Source: Lysinibacillus sp. B2A1 (lineage in GTDB: Bacteria; Bacillota; Bacilli; Bacillales_A; Planococcaceae). Taken from it: a DNA stretch of 64,000 nucleotides. The notes below the pieces were generated by a model. It was not told the DNA's origin and ran no database searches. It was given only the letters and a program-made list of their open reading frames with translations. The position numbers were made by a program, and so were the translations under genes. How positions within the stretch are numbered: the stretch's first letter is position 1; each line of letters opens with the position of its first letter. The stretch covers positions 4,412,501-4,476,500 of the forward strand of contig CP027224.1 of the NCBI GenBank assembly GCA_002973635.1, read 5' to 3'. Of the stretch, positions 17,438 to 26,718 are shown piece by piece.

Positions 17438-18415
17438 TTAAGAGTAACGCATAAGCATTTTTTCTAATGTTTCCTTCATTGATTGACGGAATAATATTGG
17501 ACTAATCACCTCAATTGCTTCCTTTTGGCTTAGCAACCACATTTGAATCCCTTCCCCATAAACTTCAGCACTAATAAGGTAACCCTTTTGTGGATGTTGC
17601 TTAATAACGGTAGCTGTTGGAAGTCGATCAAGGACAGCCTGAATTGATGCCCCATTAAAATAAAATTGAATGTGCAATAAATTGCCTGTATACATAAATT
17701 GAACACGTTTACGAAACTCGCCTTCCTCAAAACGGTCACTATATTTCACCTTAAATCGAATATTGAGTGATTTCATAGCAGTTATACGATCGATTCGATA
17801 GATTATAGGAAAATCAATATCTGTATTCACTTGATATGCAATTAAGTAAAAATAATACTCAGAAAAAAGAATCCCTACTGGCTGTAGTTGGTGTCTTTTT
17901 GCTATAGCGTCCATCTCTTTTTTATAATAAATCTCTATTTCTTGTTGTTGATGAATCGCCATTGCAACTTCCCATAATAGTGGCAATACGGATTGATTAT
18001 TATGTAAATTAACATAAAGCTGCTTTTCATTATATATAATCGATTCGATTAAAGCTTTGTTATCTTCTGATGCAAAGGATACTAATTTATTTAGTAACTG
18101 ATTGATCTCTTCTTTTGGAACAGCCCTTGCTTCTAATAGTATCTTTGAAATAGCTAATATCTCCTCAGCCAACAAATAGGTAGGTTGATTTTGCTGCAGG
18201 TAATATACATTATGCTTTTTGTCATATAGTAATTTTTGTTCATCACCTAGTGTATGTAGGAAATTTTTTATTTCATTAAAATCACGCTGAATCGTTCTAT
18301 CTGAAACGTGAAACTGTAAAGCTAGCTCATTTTTAGCAAGCTTTTTGCCATTTAACAATAGATTATAAATCATAAGTATCCGATAATTTTGTGTTGTGGC
18401 AGGTATTTTATTCAT
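17438..18415 (-). CDS. WYL-domain transcriptional regulator, 325 aa
   Basis: N-terminal winged HTH of the DeoR/HTH_11 type (about residues 9-55, SDRTIQRDFNEIKNFL), then a WYL domain (about 145-215, with the variant FYLIAYQV in place of the W-Y-L core) and a C-terminal WCX-like region. WYL proteins sense ligands, probably nucleotides or nucleic acid, and many repress phage-defence operons. The frame opens at ATG 18430, but GGTGA lies four bases before ATG 18415, so the shorter start is used. Same strand and immediately upstream of the dynamin genes, so it is likely the autoregulated controller of the operon. Confidence 0.88.
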   Translation of the reverse strand: MNKIPATTQNYRILMIYNLLLNGKKLAKNELALQFHVSDRTIQRDFNEIKNFLHTLGDEQKLLYDKKHNVYYLQQNQPTYLLAEEILAISKILLEARAVPKEEINQLLNKLVSFASEDNKALIESIIYNEKQLYVNLHNNQSVLPLLWEVAMAIHQQQEIEIYYKKEMDAIAKRHQLQPVGILFSEYYFYLIAYQVNTDIDFPIIYRIDRITAMKSLNIRFKVKYSDRFEEGEFRKRVQFMYTGNLLHIQFYFNGASIQAVLDRLPTATVIKQHPQKGYLISAEVYGEGIQMWLLSQKEAIEVISPILFRQSMKETLEKMLMRYS

Positions 18416-18774
18416 AATGTCACCAACCATTTTTTGTTCTTAAATCACTATTATTCTACCATATTTTTCCCTATAAAAACTTTGTTAATTTATTGTTTCC
18501 TCACAACAACTTCCTTCGATTAATATTCACCCAAAGTTAATTCTCACTAGCATTTATTCATCATTCATATCCGACAAAGCATAGCCTTAGAAGCATTTTC
18601 GTATTAGAATAACCAGATACAGAAACTATTAAAGCCTATTTTCTAAGTGCCCCACTCAAATTATGCTCAAAATTTATACATGCGAAGAAGGAAGACTAAA
18701 GAACAAACCATGGTTAATAGTGGCTACTGCTGGAAATTGAAATCTGATGTAAAATAACAGTTGGAATCTCATAA
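18416..18774. other. Intergenic stretch upstream of WYL operon
   Basis: AT-rich, no ORF of note. It must hold the promoter of the minus-strand WYL operon; TAGAATAATA about 40 bases upstream of the start is a possible -10, but no convincing -35 pairs with it. Confidence 0.4.
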
Positions 18775-19068
18775 ATGATATTTGGGGCAGTCAGTGAAGA
18801 AACTGTATATGTATATGAAACAGGTTGTATTCATACATGTCAAGGGCTTGTATTTGATTACGTAGGTGTCATCAATGGCGATGATTTATGCTTTGAAATT
18901 GATAGTGTAATAACGGATTATACAAAACGTGTAAAAGCAGATCATTCCATCAAAGGAATTAAAAAGAAAATAAAGAAATATCCTAAAGAAGCTCCTAAAC
19001 AAGTAAACGTGGAAGTAACAACCTCATTATTGTCACTTGAACGACATAGTAAAACAAAGAAAATGTAA
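18775..19068 (+). CDS. Hypothetical protein, 97 aa (doubtful)
   Basis: Plus-strand ORF opposite to all neighbours. Its product has a plausible N-terminal beta-rich half (VYVYETGCIHTCQGLVFDYVG) and a Lys-rich tail. There is no good ribosome site before ATG 18775, and no family is recognised. It may be the remnant of a longer gene. It does not overlap another coding region, which is the main reason to keep it. Confidence 0.35.
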   Translation: MIFGAVSEETVYVYETGCIHTCQGLVFDYVGVINGDDLCFEIDSVITDYTKRVKADHSIKGIKKKIKKYPKEAPKQVNVEVTTSLLSLERHSKTKKM

Positions 19069-19078
19069 CACACAGATT

Positions 19079-19139
19079 ATTAGTGTTTACTAATCCTAAT
19101 GGATATACGAAAGTTTTCACACATTACTATACCTCAAAT
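19079..19139. repeat. ~60-bp direct repeat downstream of SLH pseudogene (copy 1)
   Basis: About 80% identical to 20637-20697: both read ATTAGTGTT...CTAATGGATATAC...TTTTCA and end CCT..CAAAT/CCTTAAAT. Each copy lies on the 3' side of an SLH-protein gene, pointing to an old tandem duplication. Confidence 0.6.
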
Positions 19140-19152
19140 CTAGGCAAACGTA

Positions 19153-19189
19153 AGGACTATAGGAATATTAAAAAATTCCCCTATAGTCC
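19153..19189 (-). terminator. Hairpin after SLH pseudogene
   Basis: Stem GGACTATAGG / CCCTATAGTCC with an AT-rich loop, 23 bases beyond the pseudogene stop; probable terminator of the former minus-strand gene. Confidence 0.5.
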
Positions 19190-19211
19190 CAACTAATACT
19201 ACTATATTTTA

Positions 19212-20535
19212 TTATTTCAAAAAGTGCTCATTGTCATTTGCATCAATAACATACGAATGTGATTTTGCTGCCTCTTCAATTTCTTTGAATGCCCAGTGCA
19301 TTGCGTTTACATCAGAGAAACTTGGTGTTGTCACGCCATGTAGCGGTCCTTGCTCAAACATGCGATTCATCATTGTCCCGATTGCGCACGTGTTACATAC
19401 TCATTTGGCGCAAAAATCCCATCTTGATGCCCATTAATAATGCCTGCCTTGCGATTTGCTTCGATCATCCATTGTGCCCAATGACCTTTTGTATCGTTGA
19501 ATGTAATTGCTATATTTTCATCAATAGGAAGCTGCTTATAATTCGCTACGATGGCTGCCATTTGGGCACGTGTTACATACTCGCTTGCTCGGAAGTTTCC
19601 ATTTGCATCCCCATTCATAATGCCACGCTCTTTGGCAAAGGCAATGGCACCTGCCGCATAAAGATTACTTGAAATATCTTTGAATGGTGCCGTTTCGACT
19701 GTGCCCTCATAAAAACGCACTAGTATCGATTAAAGCCCTGAAACGATTTTATATACGGGAGGGTCAACTTGCCAATATAGACTACCGCTGCTGTTAGTTG
19801 CTTATCGCCCAATGTGCCATAGCCACCTATATCAAAGGTAACAGACTTCAACGCATCATAATCTAGCGAAGCAGAAGACGAAATTTCTAGAGCTGGACGA
19901 AAACCAACATTATTCGCAACCTCACCAGCGGGGGCTGTCCGTACAGGGCGAGGTGTCGTATAGCTAAATCCTCGCATTACCCGAGTATCTCCACTCAGAA
20001 GAGGTGATTTCACAGTATCCTGTCCCCAAGAAAACAGTCCGCTGAAATTTTTGATATAATCCCGATTTTTATCAAAAATGGCGTCCCATTCATTGTATTC
20101 TGGAACGCCGCGTTCCTCATCATACAGTCCATCATTCAAGAGTCCCAAAGATAAGGCCATTCTCATGCAAACTATTCTAAGAAACAAAACGGTTGACTGT
20201 ATAATCCGCAACGAACAGGCTGCGCTTTGACCTTGCTACCCCAGACGAGGTGACACCTGACTCTGTACGAGAATAGGCATCAATCGTCCCGACATAAGTG
20301 AATGGCACCCATTGCAAGCTCGTATCTGGTAAGTTGTTGTTCAGCGTTCCTTTGCCAGGCATAACTAATGGTGCCAAGTTGAAATAATAAGTTTTACCCG
20401 TCTCAAGGCTAAACTGTTCGGCGGTATCATTTTGTGCCACAGTCAAGCCGTTCTCGGCATAGCCCATCCTGGCAATTGAGTTAGAATCATTGCCATGCAT
20501 ATGAGAAGACTAAAGATTTTCTTCCCTTCTACCAT
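19212..20535 (-). pseudogene. Degraded SLH-domain surface protein (about four frameshifts)
   Basis: One former gene now scattered over three frames. AGGGAGGAA precedes ATG 20535; the first 30 codons (MVEGKKIFSLLICMAMILTQ...) form a signal peptide, then the frame shifts near 20450 to a body segment (FSLETGKTYYFNLAPL), again near 20185 to a segment containing FSWGQDTVKSPLLSGDTRVM and VGFRPALEI, again near 19720 to SLH motifs (GIMNGDANGNFRASEYVTRAQM and a second repeat), and finally near 19380 to the family's usual tail (MNRMFEQGPLHGV ... SYVIDANDNEHFLK) ending at 19212. Intact relatives are cell-surface proteins held to wall polymers by SLH domains. Four independent lesions indicate a dead gene, not a sequencing slip. 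Confidence 0.85.
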
Positions 20536-20636
20536 CCAAGTTCCTCCCTTTTTAGTTTTGATATTGTCATAAGTTTCGGAACAGTTTCTGAAAGAATCCC
20601 CGTCCTACGCTAGATTGAGGTTAACACGACGTTTAT

Positions 20637-20697
20637 TATTAGTGTTAATAATACTAATGGATATACCAAAATTTTCATACATACCTTCACCTTAAAT
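20637..20697. repeat. ~60-bp direct repeat downstream of intact SLH gene (copy 2)
   Basis: Counterpart of 19079-19139; it overlaps the last few bases of the 1040-aa gene. Confidence 0.55.
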
Positions 20698-23600
20698 TGC
20701 TGTTCTTGCTACTAATAATACGATGTAAAAATGCCACAAACTGCGCGCGTGTCACAGGTGTATTTGGATGGAAATATCCATTATCTCCAAGCGCAATTTT
20801 TTCACGCTCTAGTACTGCAATATAGCCAGTACTCCAATGTGTACTATCTACATCGGTAAATGAACTCGTACCTTCAGGCTTTAGTCCAAGCACACCAACA
20901 AGCACTTTAGCTAATTGTGCGCGTGTCATATTTTCTGTGGGTAAGAAAGCCCCATTTGAACCATCCACAATCCCTGCCTGCTGTAATGCCTGTATCGCAT
21001 TATAGTAAGGATGTGTTGGCGGAACATCTGAAAAATCATCTGCTGTTCGCACTGCTTCAAACGAAAAAGCTTTTGCTAATAGTGCAGCTACATGCATACG
21101 GCTAATGGATTCGTCCGGACGGAAAGTACCATCTTCAAAACCTCGAATAATGCCTTGTGTCGCTAATTCCTCAATCAAGTCCTTCGCCCAATGCTGCCTT
21201 ATATCATCGAACGTCACTACTGATGGCTTAGGCTGGTATGGCTCTTTTGGTGGTTCTTCCACTTGCAATGGTATCCATTTTGCATAGAGTACTAGATTTT
21301 CCTTTTCAAGCGCTTCACCAGCCCATTGCTCCGTTAACGCTTTATCTTGATACCAGCCAACAAAACGATAGCCCGCTCTTGTCGGCACTGGTAAATCACT
21401 AACTGTGCCACCATTTGTATGAAACGTAATTTTTACAGGTGCTAGTAAAGAAAAGTCATTCCCATTCGATGTTAGTGGTGCATCATTGTTACTTGGTGCG
21501 GATGGCGGTGTAGTGTTGCCCCCTGTTGTTGGTGGGTTTGCAGTCCACTGAGCATATAGTGTGATATTGACTTTGCCCATTGGGAATGTTGCCTTTTCAG
21601 CATAGTATGTGCCTTTGCCATCTGCCTGTGTATTCCAGCCCTTGAAAGTATATCCTATTCTTACAAGTTGGCCTCTATTTTCTTGTACGCTTACTGTTTC
21701 ATTTTCTTCAAATTGCCTACTATTTGGTACTTGCCCACCTGTTGCACCATTTGCATTATATTGAACTTGATAGGTTGGATTCGTTGTCCACTGGGCATAC
21801 AGGGTGACATTCGCTTTACCCATTTTGAAAGTATCATTCGGCATATAGGCTATACCTGCTCCATCTGCTTGTAGGTTCCAGCCTTTGAAAGTATGTCCCG
21901 TTCTTACGAGTTTGCCATTATTTTCTTGTACGGTCACTATTTCGTTTTCTTCATATTGATTACTGTTTGGCACTTGCCCACCTGTTGCGCCATTTGCATC
22001 ATATTGGACTGCATAGGTCGGATTTTTTGTCCACTGTGCATATAAGGTGACATTCGCTGTGCCCATTAGAAAAGTTGAATTTTCTGCATAGTGCGTGCCC
22101 TTGCCATCTGCTTGTAGATTCCAGCCTGCAAATATATAGCCTGGTTTTACTAGAATACCGCTATTATTTTGTACGGTTACTAGATTGTTCTCCTCATAAA
22201 TGCCAATATCTTCTGGTACATCTCCGTCTGTAGCACCATTTTTATCGTAAGTTACTGTATAAAATCCTGCTTCATATGCCCCTAAGTCAATTGTCCCCCC
22301 TTGGATACGAGCGTTGCCAGCAAGGTCAGTTGGCGAACTATTATATTTATTGTCCCCCTTGTCAATTACTGGTGATTTAGCTTTTAGTCGATAATTGGAC
22401 TTACTTGGATCGATAAATATATCTTCGTACTTATAAATGTTCGTCTCTATATTTGTTTTTGTTTTGTGGAATTTAGCTAGTACAGCCCCATTTTCCTCTA
22501 CGTCCAATAAACTACTTTCAATCTTGCCAGTATAGTCAGAAAGAGCAGGTTCATTATGGTTATCCACGATAATGCTATTCCGAATCACACCACTCTCACC
22601 GTAAATAGCACCTCTTATTCCTTGTCCTGATCTATCTTCTGATTTATTTCCGCTAATAGTTACATTAGTTAATATTGGGCTACTATCGGCATTGACTATG
22701 CCTCCTCCAGCCTGTTGTGCTACATTAGCAAGAAACTCTACATTTGTTAGGTTTGGATTACTACCTCCTATATTGCCCATACCGCCCCCATAAAGTTGTG
22801 CCGTATTGGTAGTGAACTTTACATTCAATAGAGCTGGACTACTGCCACCTACATTAACCATCCCGCCTCCAATCTGTGCTTCATTGGCTTGGAACTCTAC
22901 ATTCACTAGAGTTGGGTCACTACTATTCATATTGGTCATGCCGCCTCCACCCTCTGCTCTATTGGTGCTGAATGTTACATTCACAAGTTTCGGGCTACTA
23001 CCGTCATTAAACATGCCACCTCCCAAATTATGAAGGGCACCATTATTAGCATTTCCATCTTTAATAGTTACCCCATCTAAAATAGCAGTTTCGTCTAACT
23101 GCAAGCTGGCTGGATGATAAAATACATGGTAAGTATTATCTGTATAATCATCCTTTACGCTAATATCACCGCTTAAAATGGTTGGATTCGCCTTACAATC
23201 GCGCTCTACTAAATCAGCCTCTGTACCGTTAAATCCTCCATAAATGGCCACATTATTTTTTAGCTGAAAGGTAGCTGAACGGTCATCTGCCGGGTCTATT
23301 TTAGCTGTTGGCTTATATGTACCGGTCGCTAGCCAAATTTGTTGCCCACTTTGTGCTACCTCTAGTGCTGATTGCAAATTATCGAAAGCGTCCTCCCAGC
23401 TTGTGCCATCACGTTGCCCTGCTGCACCTTCCCTCACATAAATCACATGATTCGCAATGGTCGTTTGTAGCAATGGTGGAGCAATACGAATTGTGTATTT
23501 TTGCTCATTTGTCCCTGCTAGACGAAACCATAGAAAATGTTCCCCAGCCTTCTCTACGATAAAGGGTTTTGCAACATTAAAGGGTTGCCACGTTGTCCCG

Positions 23601-23809
23601 TTTTGTGAAAATTCTACATTGGCACTATCTGCGGAAGTTGTTGTTACCTGAACCTCTACAGGACTTTGAGCACTTTCGCCTTCTATATAAGGCTGCCCAT
23701 TTGAAGTCATCGTGACTTTTAGGTCGCTTGTCGCCAATGCTGGTAAGCTGCCGAATACGGTTTGTATTAGCAATACAACAATTGCAAAAGGCACTAATGT
23801 TTGTCGCAT
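20687..23809 (-). CDS. SLH-anchored surface protein with beta-helix and Listeria-Bacteroides repeats, 1040 aa
   Basis: Secreted and wall-bound. Domains in order: signal peptide (about 1-27, ending near ALA); a short Ig-like segment; a right-handed parallel beta-helix (about 120-500; YVREGAAGQRDGTSWEDAF start and many repeats of the type NPNLTNVEFLANVAQQAGGG); three ~75-aa Listeria-Bacteroides (InlB B) repeats, each with a ...YDANGATGGQVP... opening and a ...VTLYAQW ending; a fourth divergent repeat (ITFHTNGGTV); a Pro-rich hinge; three SLH domains (about 864-1040) that bind pyruvylated wall polymer. AAGGAG lies nine bases before ATG 23809. The fold suggests adhesion or polysaccharide binding; no catalytic residues are evident. 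Tandem to a dead SLH gene. Confidence 0.9.
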   Translation of the reverse strand: MRQTLVPFAIVVLLIQTVFGSLPALATSDLKVTMTSNGQPYIEGESAQSPVEVQVTTTSADSANVEFSQNGTTWQPFNVAKPFIVEKAGEHFLWFRLAGTNEQKYTIRIAPPLLQTTIANHVIYVREGAAGQRDGTSWEDAFDNLQSALEVAQSGQQIWLATGTYKPTAKIDPADDRSATFQLKNNVAIYGGFNGTEADLVERDCKANPTILSGDISVKDDYTDNTYHVFYHPASLQLDETAILDGVTIKDGNANNGALHNLGGGMFNDGSSPKLVNVTFSTNRAEGGGGMTNMNSSDPTLVNVEFQANEAQIGGGMVNVGGSSPALLNVKFTTNTAQLYGGGMGNIGGSNPNLTNVEFLANVAQQAGGGIVNADSSPILTNVTISGNKSEDRSGQGIRGAIYGESGVIRNSIIVDNHNEPALSDYTGKIESSLLDVEENGAVLAKFHKTKTNIETNIYKYEDIFIDPSKSNYRLKAKSPVIDKGDNKYNSSPTDLAGNARIQGGTIDLGAYEAGFYTVTYDKNGATDGDVPEDIGIYEENNLVTVQNNSGILVKPGYIFAGWNLQADGKGTHYAENSTFLMGTANVTLYAQWTKNPTYAVQYDANGATGGQVPNSNQYEENEIVTVQENNGKLVRTGHTFKGWNLQADGAGIAYMPNDTFKMGKANVTLYAQWTTNPTYQVQYNANGATGGQVPNSRQFEENETVSVQENRGQLVRIGYTFKGWNTQADGKGTYYAEKATFPMGKVNITLYAQWTANPPTTGGNTTPPSAPSNNDAPLTSNGNDFSLLAPVKITFHTNGGTVSDLPVPTRAGYRFVGWYQDKALTEQWAGEALEKENLVLYAKWIPLQVEEPPKEPYQPKPSVVTFDDIRQHWAKDLIEELATQGIIRGFEDGTFRPDESISRMHVAALLAKAFSFEAVRTADDFSDVPPTHPYYNAIQALQQAGIVDGSNGAFLPTENMTRAQLAKVLVGVLGLKPEGTSSFTDVDSTHWSTGYIAVLEREKIALGDNGYFHPNTPVTRAQFVAFLHRIISSKNSNLR

Positions 23810-23892
23810 TCCATTTTTCTCCTTTTTATTATTCGTACTTGTTCAAGCACAAAAGACTTATTCCCACCTACAAGATTAATTATCAATATAGA

Positions 23893-24081
23893 CTAGCTCA
23901 TAAAATAAACGCTAATTCCAACTATGCATACAATAATAGCTAGAATGCCCAAAAAATATTTGGTAAATTTCCAAGTGATACCGTTACCATCCCACCACCA
24001 CTTCATATAAAAAATTGCACCAAGAACTACCGTAAAAATACAACTGTACATTGCCGTTTCCACATTGCTCCACTGCGCCAT
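23893..24081 (-). CDS. Small membrane protein, 62 aa, two TM helices
   Basis: Two hydrophobic helices (about CIFTVVLGAIFYM and YFLGILAIIVCIVGISVYF) around a basic-aromatic loop (KWWWDGNGITWKF). A longer frame reaches 24189, but that part would read through the terminator hairpin of the upstream gene; ATG 24081, preceded by GAGGAA and GGGGAGG, is the sensible start. No family recognised. Confidence 0.6.
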   Translation of the reverse strand: MAQWSNVETAMYSCIFTVVLGAIFYMKWWWDGNGITWKFTKYFLGILAIIVCIVGISVYFMS

Positions 24082-24121
24082 TTCCTCGCTCGACCTCCCC
24101 TCATGCACAAAATGAGGAATC

Positions 24122-24158
24122 AAAAAACCCCTATGACGGTGTATACTCATCATAGGGG
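24122..24158 (-). terminator. Intrinsic terminator of regulator gene
   Basis: Stem CCCCTATGA / TCATAGGGG; on the minus strand six U follow. It lies 42 bases past the stop of the 394-aa regulator. Confidence 0.85.
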
Positions 24159-24199
24159 CAAAGGCTTGCTTTTTGTAGTGACTTTTCATTTAAAAAAAG

Positions 24200-25384
24200 T
24201 CACTTTTTTTTGTTCCACAAAACATATTTTGCTAATTCATCTCGATTAAAAACGTATAGTTTTTCGTAAATTTCATGCACAATATTCTTCAATCTTCCCA
24301 CTGAAATCCCATGCTGCTCTGCAATCTTAGCATAGGGGACCCGGAGCGCAACAAGCTGGGAAATATGGTATTCTCGTGGAGACAAAATAAGTGTGTAATT
24401 GTCCTTTGCGAGTCGATTGTGGAAGGCGACCCAGTTTTTCCATGCACTGTTCCATTGTTCAATAACTGCATCATAATAGTCAGGAAACTCTCGTAACAAA
24501 CATCGCTCTAGTAGTCCCCCTAATGCAGTCACCCTATCTGCAAATGGTGTAATAAAACCATGAGGCAGAGCGATATGCATAGCCCCCACCAACCACTGTA
24601 TGGCATCCTCTTCTCTCTTCAATTCATAGCATGCGATTGCACAGGCTAACCGCAAATAGATATCCATAAAGGTAATTCCCTGCGCTGAAGCATTTAGTGT
24701 CAAAGTGGTTTGTGCTAAAGCTAGCATGGCATCAAACTGGCCAATCGAATAAAAATACCTTGCTCGCAAATAAAGGGCAGCAATTCTAAGTCCAGAAGGA
24801 AGAGTATCGAATGCTCCTTCCTTAATCCAGTTAGGTACCATATTTGAAGTAATCAAACTGGCACCTAGCGAAAGCTCCGCAACAGCAACGGCATCCGTAT
24901 TATTGCTGTCTCTTATATAACCCTTGAGAAAGGTATCAATCTCTGTGTAAGCTGAATAATCTCCTAAACTAATAGCCGCAGAAATGGCAGTTAAGGAGAT
25001 ACATAACCTCGCCACGTCATCCCCCTTGGTTTGATAATAACACGCCATCGTTCGCTGGAAGTCTCCTCGTAAAAAAGCAAGCTGGGCTTCATAGATATGC
25101 CTTACTCTGTCCTCATTTACGGTATCTAGAATAGCATCAGGGTTATCAGCAGGCATAGGTATGGAGGTAGAGGCAATCACATGGAGTAAATCAGAAGAAA
25201 GCGCATTTTGAGACAGCTTTTTCCCTCTCCCCAGATTAGTGGGCTTTTCTGCATTATACGGAATCATCCATGATCTCCCATATTTCTTCACATTCGGTAT
25301 CCGTCCCTCCGCCAGCAATCGTTGCACTTGCCTAATCGAAACTCCCCATTTTTTAGCAATCTCTACGGTGGATATATATTGCAT
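24200..25384 (-). CDS. Regulator with N-terminal MerR/Xis-like HTH and C-terminal LuxR-type HTH, 394 aa
   Basis: Residues 1-45 (STVEIAKKWGVSIRQVQRLL, then AEGRIPNVKKYGRSWMIP) form a HTH_17/MerR-like DNA-binding domain. The middle 240 residues are helical and TPR-like. The last 60 residues (LSPREYHISQLVALRVPYAKIAE, then HGISVGRLKNIVHEIYEKL) are a LuxR/GerE HTH. AAGGGAGGG precedes ATG 25384. Two DNA-binding heads around a TPR-like sensor is an uncommon layout, though known in some Bacillota. It lies next to SLH-protein genes on the same strand, with its own terminator, so its target is unknown. Confidence 0.8.
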   Translation of the reverse strand: MQYISTVEIAKKWGVSIRQVQRLLAEGRIPNVKKYGRSWMIPYNAEKPTNLGRGKKLSQNALSSDLLHVIASTSIPMPADNPDAILDTVNEDRVRHIYEAQLAFLRGDFQRTMACYYQTKGDDVARLCISLTAISAAISLGDYSAYTEIDTFLKGYIRDSNNTDAVAVAELSLGASLITSNMVPNWIKEGAFDTLPSGLRIAALYLRARYFYSIGQFDAMLALAQTTLTLNASAQGITFMDIYLRLACAIACYELKREEDAIQWLVGAMHIALPHGFITPFADRVTALGGLLERCLLREFPDYYDAVIEQWNSAWKNWVAFHNRLAKDNYTLILSPREYHISQLVALRVPYAKIAEQHGISVGRLKNIVHEIYEKLYVFNRDELAKYVLWNKKK

Positions 25385-25561
25385 TCAATACCCTCCCTTA
25401 TTGAAAAATTATAATATCATTGTAGTCGCTTGAACGACGTCTTACAATGAATGTTGTGAATTATAGTGGAGGGGTTTTCTTATCTAATGAAATACCACAC
25501 AATAGGGTCTGAGATAACATGCAGTATTTAGAAAGAAACTCAAATATTCACAGCCAGCAAA

Positions 25562-25726
25562 ATGGACATTGTATGTTCAAAAGAAATATTAGTTTGGCGC
25601 AATTTCTACACATGGTTTACAGCATACACATTATTCGTTGTTATTGACGAAGACAACGTAGCAAATTACACGAAAAAACCTTGTAGTAATGTATGGACTT
25701 ATGTCTTAGCCCAAGTTAAAGGTTAA
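25562..25726 (+). CDS. Possible small ORF or gene remnant, 54 codons
   Basis: Open frame reading MDIVCSKEILVWRNFYTWF and further aromatic residues, without a clear ribosome site. The next 180 bases hold another short ORF (ATG 25734) broken by a TAG. The surroundings, 25385-25910, are otherwise empty. Together they look like a decayed gene or genes ahead of the 165-aa protein. Confidence 0.3.
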   Translation: MDIVCSKEILVWRNFYTWFTAYTLFVVIDEDNVANYTKKPCSNVWTYVLAQVKG

Positions 25727-25910
25727 TGAAATGAGCAATCAAAACGATTATCCATTATTACAATTTTTTTTATCTAGCTGTAAAATTAGAGCTAATCCCA
25801 AAAAAGTAAAGGACAATGCAGTTGTTGGAGTCATCTAGAAAGAAAATATGACTGTATTCAAAAACCTGACAAGGTCTGAGCAATATGTCTCATTACTAAA
25901 CTGTTTTTGA

Positions 25911-26408
25911 GTGAAAGTGGATTGGTCTGAAATAAAGGGTAGTCATTATCATCAAGAACCTTATAATGTCCCTTTTCTAATAAGCTATTTAGAAGAGCTT
26001 CATATACAGAAAGAACTGAAGTTACATAAAGACCGTGAGTTAAATAAATTATTGTATGACTATGGATACTTCTTATTGTATTTTAGTTACTTTGGATTTT
26101 GGCATGTCGAGTTGGATGAAGAACAGAGAAAGGATAATCGCTATAGAGCTAAATCAATTATATGCATGCCATTATTTAAACAATTAGCAGCTGCCTTAAT
26201 TGAAGGGTGGGAGCAGAAGCAGCAGAATGATGATGGAAGCATATATACTATTGAAAAGCTATTTGCCTTCGACATGATAGAAGTTGAAAAAGTAGAACGG
26301 CTTCTAACAAATGAGACTATGTCTCAAGCATCGTTCTTCTATTTATTACAGCCATTATTTGAAGAGGGGGAATTGACAAAAATCTTACACGATATAAAAA
26401 AACAATAG
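25911..26408 (+). CDS. Hypothetical protein, 165 aa
   Basis: Soluble, aromatic-rich acidic protein (YGYFLLYFSYFGFWHVELDE). No family recognised. GTG start at 25911 with no convincing ribosome site, so the true start may be further down. Size and charge are compatible with an immunity-type protein, and it is followed by an ankyrin gene, but no toxin gene is visible, so that remains a guess. Confidence 0.55.
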   Translation: MKVDWSEIKGSHYHQEPYNVPFLISYLEELHIQKELKLHKDRELNKLLYDYGYFLLYFSYFGFWHVELDEEQRKDNRYRAKSIICMPLFKQLAAALIEGWEQKQQNDDGSIYTIEKLFAFDMIEVEKVERLLTNETMSQASFFYLLQPLFEEGELTKILHDIKKQ

Positions 26409-26439
26409 TGGCAGTAGAATATTTACTAAAGGAGGGGAT

Positions 26440-26635
26440 TAAGCGTCCAAGATGAGACCCCTGAAGCAAGCAAATCTGAGAAACAAAGGCTAAATGCATC
26501 ACGTTCTGTGATAACGCCTTCGTGACTCCCCTCCTACTGCTGCCGCTTCACTTTTGCGCAAATAACATCTGTTGCCCCAAAAGCAGCTCATCGGACACCC
26601 CGGTAAAGCACACTGGTGGAGCAGAAGTCAATCAC
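26440..26635 (-). repeat. Dispersed ~200-bp intergenic repeat, copy C
   Basis: Carries AAAGGCTAAATGCATCACG, then TTCTGTGATAACGCCTTCGT, the reverse complement of the inner block of copies A and B, within arms containing GATGAGACCCC and GCTCATCGGACACCCC. It fills most of the gap between the 165-aa and ankyrin genes. Confidence 0.65.
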
Positions 26636-26718
26636 AAGTTATGGTGAAGAGCCAAATATAATCTAATACGAAATTTGTATCTATATGAAATTTTAGTAAT
26701 GTTATAGGGGGATATAAT

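Noticed and set aside
19231..19672. Plus-strand ORFs opposite the SLH pseudogene
   Set aside because: Shadows of the degraded minus-strand SLH gene, whose motifs read clearly on the other strand.
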